Assembly (NCBI GenBank): GCA_024234575.1
Contig: JACKOB010000002.1
Coordinates: forward strand, 248,001-312,000
Reading direction: 5' to 3'
Origin: Hahellaceae bacterium
GTDB lineage: Bacteria > Pseudomonadota > Gammaproteobacteria > Pseudomonadales > Oleiphilaceae
DNA: 64,000 nt
Numbering within the stretch: position 1 is the stretch's first letter; every line of letters begins with the position of its first letter. The position numbers and the translations under genes were made by a program. Below are positions 39,495 to 48,147 of the stretch, in pieces. The notes under the pieces are model-generated. The model was not told where the DNA came from. It was given only the letters and a program-made list of their open reading frames with translations, and ran no database searches.

Positions 39495-40502
39495 TTATAA
39501 GGGCGCGGGCTCTTGCTGGGTAATGCAGTGTATATTGCCCCCGCCGACCACAATGTCCCTGCAATCGACTTGAATGACCTGCCTTGCAGGAAAGCATTCA
39601 CTAATAATTCTTTTTGCTTCCGCATCGGCTTTGCTATCACCGTAGCCCGGCATTACCACACCACCGTTGGCAATATAAAAGTTGATGTAAGACGTGGATA
39701 ATCGCACTCCCCCATTATAGGTCGCTTTGGGCTGCTCAACGGTTACAACCTCTAGCAGACGTCCTTTAGCATCGCGACTTTGCCGCAGAATTCGCAGATT
39801 TTCCGCCAAAATAGCGTAGTTGGCATCTGTTTCGTCGCGAGTGATCAACGCGAGAACTTTCCCCGGTGCAACAAAGCAAGCCAACTCATCAATGTGACCA
39901 TCGGTATCATCATCTACCACGCCTTGAGGCAACCAGATACATTTGCTCACACCCAGCTGATGCTGTAACTCCTGCTCAACATCCTGCTTCGACCACTGTG
40001 GATTGCGATTAGCGTTGAGCTGCACTGTTTCGGTTAGCAGGATAGTGCCCTCACCATCAACGTGTATACCGCCACCTTCATTAACCAGAGCGCTGTCAAT
40101 TCTAGGCACACCAATACTGGCAAGAATGTTGGTCGCCACCTGGGTATCGTTATCATGGGCGTACTTGCCCCAGCCATTAAAAACCCAATTCACACCAGCC
40201 TTATTGCCAGATGCATCCAGCACAAATGTTGGCCCCATATCCCGCATCCAGGAATCATCGAGATCGACGGCCAAGATCTCTACTTGACCCTGCAAATATT
40301 CTTTTACGGTAGCTTCATGGCCGGGGCGACAGACGATCGTTACCGGCTCAAAGGTGGCGATTGCCTGTGCAACCCGTGCAAAAGCGGCACGCGCTTTGTC
40401 GATACCGTTGTCCCACTGATCTTCATCGCAGGGCCATGCCATCCAGCAACGGGTGTGTTTGGCCCATTCTGCAGGCATTCTAAAAGAGGAGGATGTTGTC
40501 AT
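39495..40502 (-). CDS. aguA: Agmatine deiminase
   Basis: 335 residues of the guanidino-group-modifying fold. Motifs include RCWMAWPCDEDQW at the start, DDSWMRDMGPTFV, GGGIHVDGEGTILLTE and the C-terminal catalytic Cys in VVGGGNIHCITQQE. It converts agmatine to N-carbamoylputrescine and ammonia, feeding AguB. Together they form the two-gene aguA-aguB operon for putrescine formation and agmatine use. No aguR-like regulator sits directly upstream. Confidence 0.95.
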   Translation of the reverse strand: MTTSSSFRMPAEWAKHTRCWMAWPCDEDQWDNGIDKARAAFARVAQAIATFEPVTIVCRPGHEATVKEYLQGQVEILAVDLDDSWMRDMGPTFVLDASGNKAGVNWVFNGWGKYAHDNDTQVATNILASIGVPRIDSALVNEGGGIHVDGEGTILLTETVQLNANRNPQWSKQDVEQELQHQLGVSKCIWLPQGVVDDDTDGHIDELACFVAPGKVLALITRDETDANYAILAENLRILRQSRDAKGRLLEVVTVEQPKATYNGGVRLSTSYINFYIANGGVVMPGYGDSKADAEAKRIISECFPARQVIQVDCRDIVVGGGNIHCITQQEPAPL

Positions 40503-40747
40503 TGGTTTTGTACCTGATTCACTAGCGAGTTTGTCGGCATTATCCTCAAAGTAGCAGGCGGTGCAAGGTTGTTCGCAGCACTGTTGCGCTGGTATGTTGG
40601 CGTGTACACAAATTGCTCACACGCATTGGATAGGGAAAGGCGGCCGTGGGGCCTTACGAAACATGAATAAACCGTCATAATAAAACACGAATATTTACTA
40701 TTTTTTAATGAAATAAACAGGACAAATCGAAGAGATATACTAAGCTG

Positions 40748-40864
40748 GAATTATCAATAGTTAATTGCCTTTCGGCTGCAGGCTGTTGTGGAAAAGGTTG
40801 TGCTTTTCCTTTCCTAGTTGTTGTTGTTTCTTTCAGGGCGGTTATCACCTAACCGCCCTTTTTT
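40748..40864 (+). ncRNA. Candidate orphan small RNA
   Basis: A strong terminator on the plus strand has no plus-strand gene in front of it: aguA reads away and its first plus-strand neighbour is kilobases away. A TATACT at 40736-40741 could start a transcript near 40748. Within it lie a hairpin GGAAAAG / CTTTTCC (40790-40809) and an unpaired U/G-rich segment GTTGTTGTTGTTTC before the terminator, typical for Hfq-bound RNAs. The -35 region is poor, so the promoter is uncertain. Confidence 0.45.
40835..40864 (+). terminator. Strong intrinsic terminator without an upstream gene
   Basis: Perfect 10-bp stem AGGGCGGTTA / TAACCGCCCT with loop TCACC and six T. The opposite strand has GAAAGAAAC after the stem instead of T, so it acts on the plus strand only. 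Confidence 0.88.
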
Positions 40865-40928
40865 ACGCCCTCACAATTTGTCTACTGCATGTTTTCTAAC
40901 GCTGCCTGTTTCTAGTAATACCAGACGA

Positions 40929-41774
40929 TCACATACCGATATTATCCAAGGCCGCCAGAAATACGCCCGGCTCTGGTCGAACCCGATAATTATCTGTTAG
41001 ATCTGCAAAAAGAATTCGCCCTTTGGCATCAGTAATAACGACTGTTGGCATAACGGTGTCACTTTCGTAGCCCAATACCTCAAGTCCTTTGGGAGTGCCG
41101 CTGGCAGCAAGAATTCCTAGTTTCGTTGCCGCACGGTTATGTGCATCGACCATAAATTGAAACGACACATCAAACTTTTTTGCTAACGCACGCGTGTTCT
41201 CATGAGGCTGAGGACTAACCAACACCACACTTATCCCGCGACGGCTTAGCTCGTTGTATTGTGATGCGATCTCTTTTATTTGTGCCATACACAAAGGACA
41301 CCAATTGCCACGATAAAAAATAAACAGAGCCGGTGCACCCAAAAAGCTTGATGATGAAATATCTTTACCGGTTGTATCCTGCAACACAAACTCTGGCATT
41401 TGATGACCTACCGCTAGCAAAGTCTTATCACGATCGGCAAACGTTGAGTACCAGTACACATACAGGAAAGCACCAACAGCCCCTACTCCCCAGCTATACG
41501 CTATCGACAACCATGACCAGTCAGATAGATTAACGAACAAGCTCACCACTGCACCCGCCATAGTTGGCAGCACGAACAAGCTGAGTCCTGCCGGTGTGCG
41601 CGCCACATTCATCAAAAAAATGTAAGCGAAAAAGCTGGCCATCGGCAAAGCACTGAGAACCACGCCCACACCATGCCAGGTTTGCCCTGTGACCAGCATA
41701 TAAGCGCCATGAATAACCGCCAGCCAAAGCAGCGTGACATAAACAGAGATAAATACCGATTTAAGCTGATTCAT
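40929..41774 (-). CDS. Membrane-anchored redoxin (AhpC/TSA-like) protein
   Basis: 281 residues. The first 125 residues hold about four hydrophobic segments; the C-terminal part is a thioredoxin-fold redoxin starting at GHQMPEFVLQDTTGKDI. The reactive site is FYRGNWCPLCMAQIKE, a peroxiredoxin-type Cys with a second Cys three residues on (CPLC), a spacing more like thiol oxidoreductases. The redoxin domain probably faces the cytoplasm or periplasm, which cannot be told from sequence alone. The ATG overlaps the stop of the upstream tetR by four bases (ATGA), so regulator and redoxin are co-translated. Confidence 0.82.
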   Translation of the reverse strand: MNQLKSVFISVYVTLLWLAVIHGAYMLVTGQTWHGVGVVLSALPMASFFAYIFLMNVARTPAGLSLFVLPTMAGAVVSLFVNLSDWSWLSIAYSWGVGAVGAFLYVYWYSTFADRDKTLLAVGHQMPEFVLQDTTGKDISSSSFLGAPALFIFYRGNWCPLCMAQIKEIASQYNELSRRGISVVLVSPQPHENTRALAKKFDVSFQFMVDAHNRAATKLGILAASGTPKGLEVLGYESDTVMPTVVITDAKGRILFADLTDNYRVRPEPGVFLAALDNIGM

Positions 41775-42355
41775 TCATTGCTCCCTAATACTTTAATAGA
41801 AATGTCTATCGTCGACCGCAACGAAGCATCTGAACAGCCCTCCCTGACAGCCACGCGTAATCCTTTAATAACGACCATAAAATAGGCGGCCAATGCCTCG
41901 GCAGACACCTGTGCAGACAGCTCGTGCCGCGACTGTGCCCGTTCAAAACACCAGCGCAATTCATCCCCAACTTTTGCGAGCTGGCGGGATGCCTCGGCCG
42001 CCAAGCTGTCATCCAGACCTGACTGCTCGAGGATGGTATTGACTAACAGGCAGCCTTTTTTCCGTTTCTCTGCCGGAATCCCAAAAAACACAAGTTCAAG
42101 AAACTCCTTTACTGCCAGATGAGGTGGCTTATCTTGTCTTAAAGGCGCGCAGGCCAAAGCCGCCATTACGCCAAATAAAGACAAAGACTGCGTAAACAAT
42201 TCTCGCTTGTCGCCAAAGCTCGCATACAACGTACTACGATTAATACCCATGACATCCAGTAGCTGCTGCACGCTAGTGCCTTCGTAACCTTGTGACCAAA
42301 ACAACTCAGTCGCCGCAGTCATCGCCATGTCTCTGTTGAATTTAGCAGGCCTCAT
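41771..42355 (-). CDS. TetR family transcriptional regulator
   Basis: 194 residues. The helix-turn-helix is at about 28-47 (TSVQQLLDVMGINRSTLYAS) followed by FGDKRELFTQSL, the pattern of the AcrR/NemR-like group with a C-terminal TetR_C domain. The downstream redoxin gene overlaps by 4 bases and is the likely target together with the regulator itself. Two similar palindromic sites lie 65-107 bases upstream of its start. A response to electrophiles or oxidants is plausible from the redoxin partner. Confidence 0.9.
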   Translation of the reverse strand: MRPAKFNRDMAMTAATELFWSQGYEGTSVQQLLDVMGINRSTLYASFGDKRELFTQSLSLFGVMAALACAPLRQDKPPHLAVKEFLELVFFGIPAEKRKKGCLLVNTILEQSGLDDSLAAEASRQLAKVGDELRWCFERAQSRHELSAQVSAEALAAYFMVVIKGLRVAVREGCSDASLRSTIDISIKVLGSNE

Positions 42356-42419
42356 TTCTCACTCACCATTACAAAACATTTCACCCACATTCCCCGCTAC
42401 CCTCTTTCGACCAGGTAAC

Positions 42420-42462
42420 TGGAACGCTCATTCCATTAAAACACAACAGAACGACCATTCCA
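42420..42462. promoter_or_regulatory. Paired palindromic operators between divergent tetR genes
   Basis: TGGAACGCTCATTCCA (42420-42435) and CAGAACGACCATTCCA (42447-42462) share the form GAACG-N2-CATTCC, 27 bases apart. Each is a near-palindrome of the size bound by TetR dimers. They lie nearer the tetR at 42355. Confidence 0.5.
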
Positions 42463-42531
42463 ATACATCCGTACAATAATCACACAACATGACATTTGAA
42501 CAATCCAAAAGAGACACATTGACACAATAGT

Positions 42532-42547
42532 GTGAATAATGATTCAC
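42532..42547. promoter_or_regulatory. Palindrome GTGAAT-N4-ATTCAC upstream of the second tetR gene
   Basis: A perfect 6+6 inverted repeat with a 4-base centre, 44 bases ahead of the ATG at 42592 and following a TTGACA (42519-42524). It differs from the paired sites to its left, so the two regulators seem to have separate operators. Confidence 0.5.
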
Positions 42548-42591
42548 TTCATAACAAACACCCTTATACCGCTGGCAATGAGAAGCAGACA

Positions 42592-43239
42592 ATGGCCTAC
42601 AGAGAAACCGATAAAATCAAAGAGCGCAAAGCGGAAGCACGGGAAAATATTGTTAAAGCAGCCCATTATCTCGTCGCAACAAAAGGGTTTGGTGCAGCGT
42701 CTGTTTCTGCTGTTGCCAAAGAAGCTGACATCGCCACAGGCACTGTCTATAAATATTTCCCATCAAAAGGTGAATTGCTGTGTGAGGTGTTTCGCGACGC
42801 CACCGAGCGGGAAGTAGAAAAAGTGGCCGCCGCAGTGAACACTGCAGGCTCCGCCCCTGCCAGGTTACAAGCCGCCATTGAGTGCTTCGCCCGGCGGGCA
42901 ATTCAGGGAAGAAGACTCGCATGGGCGTTAATCGCAGAGCCCGTTGATCCACAAGTTGACCAGGAAAGGCTTATCTACCGACAGGCCTATGCAGAGATCT
43001 TCGAAAACCTGTTGCGAGAAGGAATCCTAAAAAGCGAGCTTCCGCAACAGAGCCCATCAGTGAGTGCTGCAGCGATTGTGGGAGTTATCTCCGAAACACT
43101 GGTTGGCCCGCTCTCGCCACCTACCCGCAGAGAACTGCACGACACCGTTAAGCCATCAGAGTTAGACGAAGAGCGGTTGGTGAGCAGCATTACTCGCTTT
43201 TGCCTGCAGGCGGTCTGTGGACCTAATTCCTCTATCTAA
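42592..43239 (+). CDS. TetR family transcriptional regulator
   Basis: 215 residues from MAYRETDKIKER (ATG 42592); the frame extends to a GTG at 42532 that lies inside the palindrome and is unlikely. The helix-turn-helix FGAASVSAVAKEADIATGTVYKYFPSK is at about 34-58. The C-terminal half is the helical ligand domain. It is 35 bases upstream of the AidB-like gene in the same direction and probably controls it and the Rieske gene. The effector is unknown; fatty acyl compounds are possible from the target. Confidence 0.9.
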   Translation: MAYRETDKIKERKAEARENIVKAAHYLVATKGFGAASVSAVAKEADIATGTVYKYFPSKGELLCEVFRDATEREVEKVAAAVNTAGSAPARLQAAIECFARRAIQGRRLAWALIAEPVDPQVDQERLIYRQAYAEIFENLLREGILKSELPQQSPSVSAAAIVGVISETLVGPLSPPTRRELHDTVKPSELDEERLVSSITRFCLQAVCGPNSSI

Positions 43240-43274
43240 CACCTAAACATATATTTGCACCAGGAGTACCAACC

Positions 43275-44984
43275 ATGCCCACATCAGTTGCCGCAAAAGA
43301 AAATACCGAACACCTAGTCACAAAAGATTTTTTGACAGATAAACATGCCTCCACCACCCACGAAGTACTGAACCAACCCAGCGCCCTGCAGGACTTCAAT
43401 CTGTTTTCTTCTGATAAAGCGTTAACCAGCCTGACCCGGCAAGAAGGTGCACAGTGGGCAACCAATACACTGGCGGCTTTCGGCGAGAAAATTGGTACCG
43501 CCAACTATTTGGAACTTGGCCAACTCGCCAACGAAAACAAACCACAATTCTTCTCGCACGACCGCTTTGGTCATCGTATCGACCTCGTGCGATTTCATCC
43601 GTCCTACCATACGCTGATGCAGACGGCGATTGAGAATGGACTGCATGCGTCCCCTTGGACCGATCCACAGGCAGGCGCTCATGTCACCAGGGCGGCACAG
43701 ACCTACATGCACACCCAGGTAGAAGCAGCGCATGGCTGTCCAATAACCATGACATTCGCTTCAATTCCTACCTTACGGCAGCAACCGGAGCTGGCCGCCT
43801 ATTGGGAGCCAAAAATTACCGCTCGACACTACGACCCCGCCAACATTCCAGCCGACAAAAAGTCAGGCATCACAATCGGCATGGCGATGACCGAAAAACA
43901 AGGTGGATCTGATGTTCGTGCAAACACCACGCGGGCACTACCTATCGGCACAGAAGGACCGGCACAGGCGTATGAATTAGTCGGACATAAATACTTTGTG
44001 TCCGCACCGATGTGTGATGCCTTTCTGGTATTAGCGCAGGCACCCAGGGGGTTAAGCTGCTTTTTATTGCCCAGATGGCGCCCGGACGGCAGCAAAAACC
44101 CCATGCAGCTACAACAACTAAAAAATAAAATGGGCAATGTCGCCAACGCCTCCAGCGAAACAGAGCTTCGCGGTGCGCTGGCATGGATGGTGGGCGAGGA
44201 AGGCAGAGGCGTCAGCACCATCATCCAGATGGTAGCCATGACAAGATTCGACTGCATGGTGGGCTCATCTGCCGGCATGCGCATGGCTGTTGCACAGGCA
44301 ATACATCATTGCTCCGAAAGAGCCGCCTTTGGTAAAAAGCTCATCGACCAGCCACTGATGCAAAATGTACTGGCAGATCTGGCCATTGAGTCAGAAGCTT
44401 CACTGACCATGAGTATGCGCCTGGCACATTCCCTTGATAACGCCGCTGATCCGCACGAACAACAGCTGGTTCGGCTGGTTACCGCAATTGGTAAATACTG
44501 GATCTGTAAACGGGCACCCAACCATGCTTATGAAGCCATGGAATGTATAGGCGGCAGCGGTGTCATGGAAGACTGCATGATGCCAAGACTATTCAGAGAA
44601 TCGCCGATCAATTCGATTTGGGAGGGAAGCGGCAATATTCAGTGCCTTGATACCTTACGCGCCATGTCGAAAACACCTGATGTGAAAGAGAGCTTCTTCG
44701 CCGAGCTAGACGCTCAAAAAGGCAAGAACACGACCTATGATCAATACCTGACACGTCTGCAAAAACACTTGTCAGACCCGCAACAGATTGAATATCGCGC
44801 ACGGGAAACGACCGACATGATGGCTCTGGCATTTCAGGGGGCCTGTATGTTAAGAACCGAAAACCAGCTGATGGCAGAAGCTTTTTGCCAGTCCCGTTTG
44901 CTACAATCAGGGCCACACAACTATGGCACGCTACCCAAAGGGATGGATGTTCGCGCCATTATCCATCGGGCATCACCACATTAA
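43275..44984 (+). CDS. AidB-like acyl-CoA dehydrogenase family protein
   Basis: 569 residues with ribosome site AGGAG. Acyl-CoA dehydrogenase motifs are MAMTEKQGGSDVRANTT, VGHKYFVSAPMCDAFLVLA and YEAMECIGGSGVMEDCMM with RESPINSIWEGSGNIQ at the usual catalytic position. The long N-terminus (NQPSALQDFNLFSSDKAL) and length set it with AidB, the adaptive-response flavoprotein of E. coli, rather than the 380-residue beta-oxidation enzymes. AidB binds DNA and has isovaleryl-CoA dehydrogenase activity in vitro. No other alkylation-repair gene is near. Neighbours are a TetR regulator and a Rieske protein. Confidence 0.9.
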   Translation: MPTSVAAKENTEHLVTKDFLTDKHASTTHEVLNQPSALQDFNLFSSDKALTSLTRQEGAQWATNTLAAFGEKIGTANYLELGQLANENKPQFFSHDRFGHRIDLVRFHPSYHTLMQTAIENGLHASPWTDPQAGAHVTRAAQTYMHTQVEAAHGCPITMTFASIPTLRQQPELAAYWEPKITARHYDPANIPADKKSGITIGMAMTEKQGGSDVRANTTRALPIGTEGPAQAYELVGHKYFVSAPMCDAFLVLAQAPRGLSCFLLPRWRPDGSKNPMQLQQLKNKMGNVANASSETELRGALAWMVGEEGRGVSTIIQMVAMTRFDCMVGSSAGMRMAVAQAIHHCSERAAFGKKLIDQPLMQNVLADLAIESEASLTMSMRLAHSLDNAADPHEQQLVRLVTAIGKYWICKRAPNHAYEAMECIGGSGVMEDCMMPRLFRESPINSIWEGSGNIQCLDTLRAMSKTPDVKESFFAELDAQKGKNTTYDQYLTRLQKHLSDPQQIEYRARETTDMMALAFQGACMLRTENQLMAEAFCQSRLLQSGPHNYGTLPKGMDVRAIIHRASPH

Positions 44985-44997
44985 TTAAGATACGCTT

Positions 44998-45351
44998 ATG
45001 CATAATGATCCCCATCCAAAATCGGCTACAACCCAAAGGTTGTGTGGCAAATCCGAGCTACCTGAAGAGGGCTGCAAAGAATTCACCGTTGCCGGACAAC
45101 TGATATTTGTGATCTCCCACAACGGCCGGCATGTTGCCTACGTCAACGAATGTCCACACCTTGGCATCGCCCTTAACTGGGCGCCTGATAAATTTCTGGA
45201 CTCAGATGGCAAATACATCCAGTGCAGTATGCATGGTGCTCTTTTTAAGCCGGAGGATGGCGAATGCATTCACGGTCCATGCCTGGGGCATTATCTGCGG
45301 GAAGTCACACTTAAACAGGAAGGCGACGCTATTATCGCCCAGCTCAGCTAA
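44998..45351 (+). CDS. Rieske [2Fe-2S] protein
   Basis: 117 residues. The cluster ligands are [10 protein letters not shown] and [15 protein letters not shown], the Cys-x-His ... Cys-x2-His pattern; it has no signal peptide, so the protein is cytoplasmic. Size and spacing fit small Rieske ferredoxins that donate electrons to oxygenases. It begins 13 bases after the AidB-like gene and is very likely co-transcribed. Its end overlaps that of the convergent sfsA by 8 bases. Confidence 0.9.
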   Translation: MHNDPHPKSATTQRLCGKSELPEEGCKEFTVAGQLIFVISHNGRHVAYVNECPHLGIALNWAPDKFLDSDGKYIQCSMHGALFKPEDGECIHGPCLGHYLREVTLKQEGDAIIAQLS

Positions 45352-46072
45352 CCCCGCTCGCCGCTGGCATAATAACCGGCAGTTGTCGTCGAAATTCAAC
45401 GCCCACTGCCGAGACATCAAATCCGAATGCATACACTTCGACACCGGCCTCAATGACCTCACCCAGGATGCGTGCGTAATCCGGATCAATATGTGCCGCC
45501 GGACTCACGCTGCTGATGCCTGTATGAGAAACACAAAATATCAGCACCGCACGCATCCCTTGCTCGACCACTCGCGCTAGCTCTCGCAAATGCTTTTGCC
45601 CACGCAAACTCACCGCATCCGGAAAAAAGCCCTTGCCCGCCGACGCCAAAAGGGTGACGTTTTTTACTTCTACATAACAATCCGGTTTATCACCACCAGA
45701 CAATAACCAGTCTATCCTGCTTTTTTCATCGCCATAACGCACCTCACCCCGACAGTGCGGGTAACCCCGCAAGGGCTCTATGCAACCCGCCTCAATGGCA
45801 TCTCTTACTAAGCTGTTGGGCAGGCCTGTATTTATTAGAATACGATCATTATTTTCAGCTTCAGCCACCTCCCATGTATGTGGATACTTCCTTTTTAAGT
45901 TCGATGAGTGGCTAAACCAGACTTTCTTGCCCGCAAACAGGCACCCTTTCATTGACCCGGTGTTTGGACAGTGAATCGTGATAACTTCACCCGATGGCAA
46001 ACAAACGTCAGCTAAAAAACGCTTATAACGCTTAACCAGTGTGCCCTCTTGCAATGGGGGGTCGAATTTCAT
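45344..46072 (-). CDS. sfsA: SfsA family sugar fermentation stimulation protein
   Basis: 242 residues matching SfsA throughout: [14 protein letters not shown] at the start (an OB-fold region), [21 protein letters not shown] and the nuclease-like [37 protein letters not shown]. The DxE...VK pattern suggests a nuclease fold; the function is unsettled despite the name. In many gammaproteobacteria sfsA lies next to dksA, as here, in divergent orientation. Confidence 0.94.
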   Translation of the reverse strand: MKFDPPLQEGTLVKRYKRFLADVCLPSGEVITIHCPNTGSMKGCLFAGKKVWFSHSSNLKRKYPHTWEVAEAENNDRILINTGLPNSLVRDAIEAGCIEPLRGYPHCRGEVRYGDEKSRIDWLLSGGDKPDCYVEVKNVTLLASAGKGFFPDAVSLRGQKHLRELARVVEQGMRAVLIFCVSHTGISSVSPAAHIDPDYARILGEVIEAGVEVYAFGFDVSAVGVEFRRQLPVIMPAASGVS

Positions 46073-46474
46073 AAATCACACCTATCTATATTTAGTCGAC
46101 GAAATTTCCCTGCCCCCAAACATGACACAACTTGCAACAGTCGACAAATTGAGCACTTATCTAGCGTGCGCCACATTTAGTGCTAATCTTATTAAATTGC
46201 TTTTAATTGGACAGAAAGTATTGGCACTTCAAAAACGAATCTGCTATTTTTCGCAGGCTTTTTGAAACGGCTGTAATAATAAACAGTTTGTAGTCACGGT
46301 GAAACGCCAACTCTATACAGCAACTGCCAACTCGGCAGACTGTATTAGATAGAAGCATTTCCCTTTTCGTTGAGATAGTGGCCGGAGTCAACTGATCAGC
46401 CCCTGCTTATAAGGGTGAAAACTTAGCTGCAGTGTGAAGACTTCCCGCCGGTAATAACTATACGAGGCAGCACT
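46073..46474. other. sfsA/dksA intergenic region
   Basis: 402 bases without a gene. A candidate promoter, TTGGCA (46221-46226) and TATTTT (46245-46250) with an 18-base spacer, would give a dksA leader of about 215 bases. Nothing else convincing is seen. Confidence 0.5.
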
Positions 46475-46927
46475 ATGCCAGATAATAAGTCAGAAAAAAA
46501 ACAGGTTATGCGCGACGGCTTCAGTAACTTTACCCCCTATGTGCTAAAGGATGGTGAAGAGTACATGACCGCTGACCAGCGTCAGCATTTCAAGAATATT
46601 CTGCTTTCCTGGAAACAGGAATTGATGGAAGAAGTCGATCGTACCATGCACCATATGCAGGAAGATGCAGCAAATTTTGCTGACCCCAGCGATCGCGCTA
46701 CGCAGGAAGAAGAGTTCAGCCTCGAGCTGAGAACCCGCGACAGAGAAAGAAAGCTGATCAAAAAAATCGATAAAACCATCGATGCCATTGATAAGGATGA
46801 TTACGGATATTGTGATTCCTGTGGCGTTGACATCGGTATTCGTCGTCTGGAAGCCAGACCCACAGCGACACTTTGTATTGACTGCAAAACATTGGCAGAA
46901 ATCAAAGAAAGACAAACCGGTATCTAA
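46475..46927 (+). CDS. dksA: RNA polymerase-binding transcription factor DksA
   Basis: 150 residues, close to E. coli DksA (151), with ribosome site GAGGCAG. The coiled-coil with the acidic tip is present (NFADPSDRATQEEEF, the Asp pair that enters the polymerase secondary channel). A four-cysteine zinc finger follows: CDSCGVDIGIRRLEARPTA with TLCIDCK. It works with ppGpp to repress ribosomal promoters and activate amino-acid genes. The next gene is gluQ, the conserved dksA-gluQ pair. Confidence 0.97.
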   Translation: MPDNKSEKKQVMRDGFSNFTPYVLKDGEEYMTADQRQHFKNILLSWKQELMEEVDRTMHHMQEDAANFADPSDRATQEEEFSLELRTRDRERKLIKKIDKTIDAIDKDDYGYCDSCGVDIGIRRLEARPTATLCIDCKTLAEIKERQTGI

Positions 46928-47019
46928 TCCGGCTACGAGCCATCACGCTATTTCTCTTTCAATAGCGCGATGGCCGACTTAAAACACAGACAGCCAACAC
47001 TTCCTTCTGCGTTTACTCA

Positions 47020-47913
47020 ATGCCCCTGTCTTCTACTTATTCAACAAACTATCGCGGCAGATTTGCCCCCTCACCAACTGGCCCACTGCATCTTGGTTCG
47101 CTAACAACAGCGCTTGCCAGCTACCTTGACGCGAAAAAAAACCAAGGGCAATGGTTGCTGCGTATTGAAGATATCGACCCACTGCGAGAAATGCCCGGTG
47201 CCAATGAAGACATCATCAACACCCTGGAAGCCCATGGCCTGCATTGGGACGAAAGCGTTTACACGCAACTTGATCAGTCTGCCCGCTACGAACAAGCCAT
47301 ACACCGGCTAATAGAAAGCAAAGTGGCCTACCACTGCCGCTGTAGCCGTAAAGATCTGGCAGAAAATAATGGTTATCACTTGTCGACCTGCCCCAGACAC
47401 ACGCCCTTACCCCCAATTTTGCCTGACACAGAACCATTTGCCGTGCGGGTGGCGGTCACAGAATGCCAGACAAAGTGGAACGATCTGGTCACGGGAGAGC
47501 AAACACATCGGTTGAGGCAAGAGATTGACGACTTCGTGATAAAAAGAAAGGAGGGCTTTTATGCCTACCATCTTGCCGTCGTCTGCGATGACATCGCCCA
47601 AGGCATTACACACATAGTTCGAGGGGCCGATCTGTTGGAAAGCACACCATTTCATCTCTACCTTTATCAGCAGTTAGGCCATCCTGCCCCCATCTATGCC
47701 CATACGCCTATTATTTGTAACGAAAACGGGCAGAAACTCAGTAAACAAAATCTGGCCCCTGCAATAGACAACCAGACAGCGCAACACAACCTTTATGCAG
47801 CGATGCAACTGCTAAAAATGCAACCTCCCAAATCATTGCTCACCAGCTCTGTGCAATCGTTACTTGCATGGGGCATGCATCACTGGTCGTTCAAACCGCT
47901 ACAGGCCGGGTGA
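47020..47913 (+). CDS. gluQ: Glutamyl-Q tRNA(Asp) synthetase
   Basis: 297 residues, the size of truncated GluRS paralogues lacking the anticodon-binding domain. The class I signature is RFAPSPTGPLHLGSLTTA and the KMSKS-type loop is KLSKQN. Zinc ligands are CRCSRKDLAENNGYHLSTC. The enzyme attaches glutamate to queuosine-34 of tRNA(Asp). It follows dksA by about 90 bases. Confidence 0.95.
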   Translation: MPLSSTYSTNYRGRFAPSPTGPLHLGSLTTALASYLDAKKNQGQWLLRIEDIDPLREMPGANEDIINTLEAHGLHWDESVYTQLDQSARYEQAIHRLIESKVAYHCRCSRKDLAENNGYHLSTCPRHTPLPPILPDTEPFAVRVAVTECQTKWNDLVTGEQTHRLRQEIDDFVIKRKEGFYAYHLAVVCDDIAQGITHIVRGADLLESTPFHLYLYQQLGHPAPIYAHTPIICNENGQKLSKQNLAPAIDNQTAQHNLYAAMQLLKMQPPKSLLTSSVQSLLAWGMHHWSFKPLQAG

Positions 47914-47940
47914 GTCTAATTCAACAAAGCTGCAATTCGA

Positions 47941-47955
47941 ATGTTATGCTAACAT
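47941..47955. repeat. Perfect inverted repeat ATGTTA-TGC-TAACAT
   Basis: A 15-base perfect palindrome (3-base centre) in the gap between gluQ and cbrX, about 190 bases ahead of cbrX. It could be a regulator site or a short hairpin; no binding protein can be named. Confidence 0.5.
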
Positions 47956-48147
47956 CGAAAAATAGACCGGCTCGAGTGGCGCAGACAAAATGCTGCCAAT
48001 ATTGTTTCCAGAAACAAAAATTCTGGGGATACTCAAGCCATACCAAGTTATTTACCTGCTCAGTTAGTTGTTGAAACTTAAGTTTTTTGAACCCATAGCG
48101 TTGTAAACTGACTGTTTAGCCCATTTCACGATGACACAAGTTAAGCC

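Larger units (their letters stand above)
40503..40928. other. Intergenic region upstream of aguA, containing a candidate small RNA
   Basis: 426 bases without a protein gene. 40503-40735 is featureless apart from presumably holding the aguA promoter. 40736-40864 holds a -10-like element, two hairpins and a strong plus-strand terminator. Confidence 0.7.
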
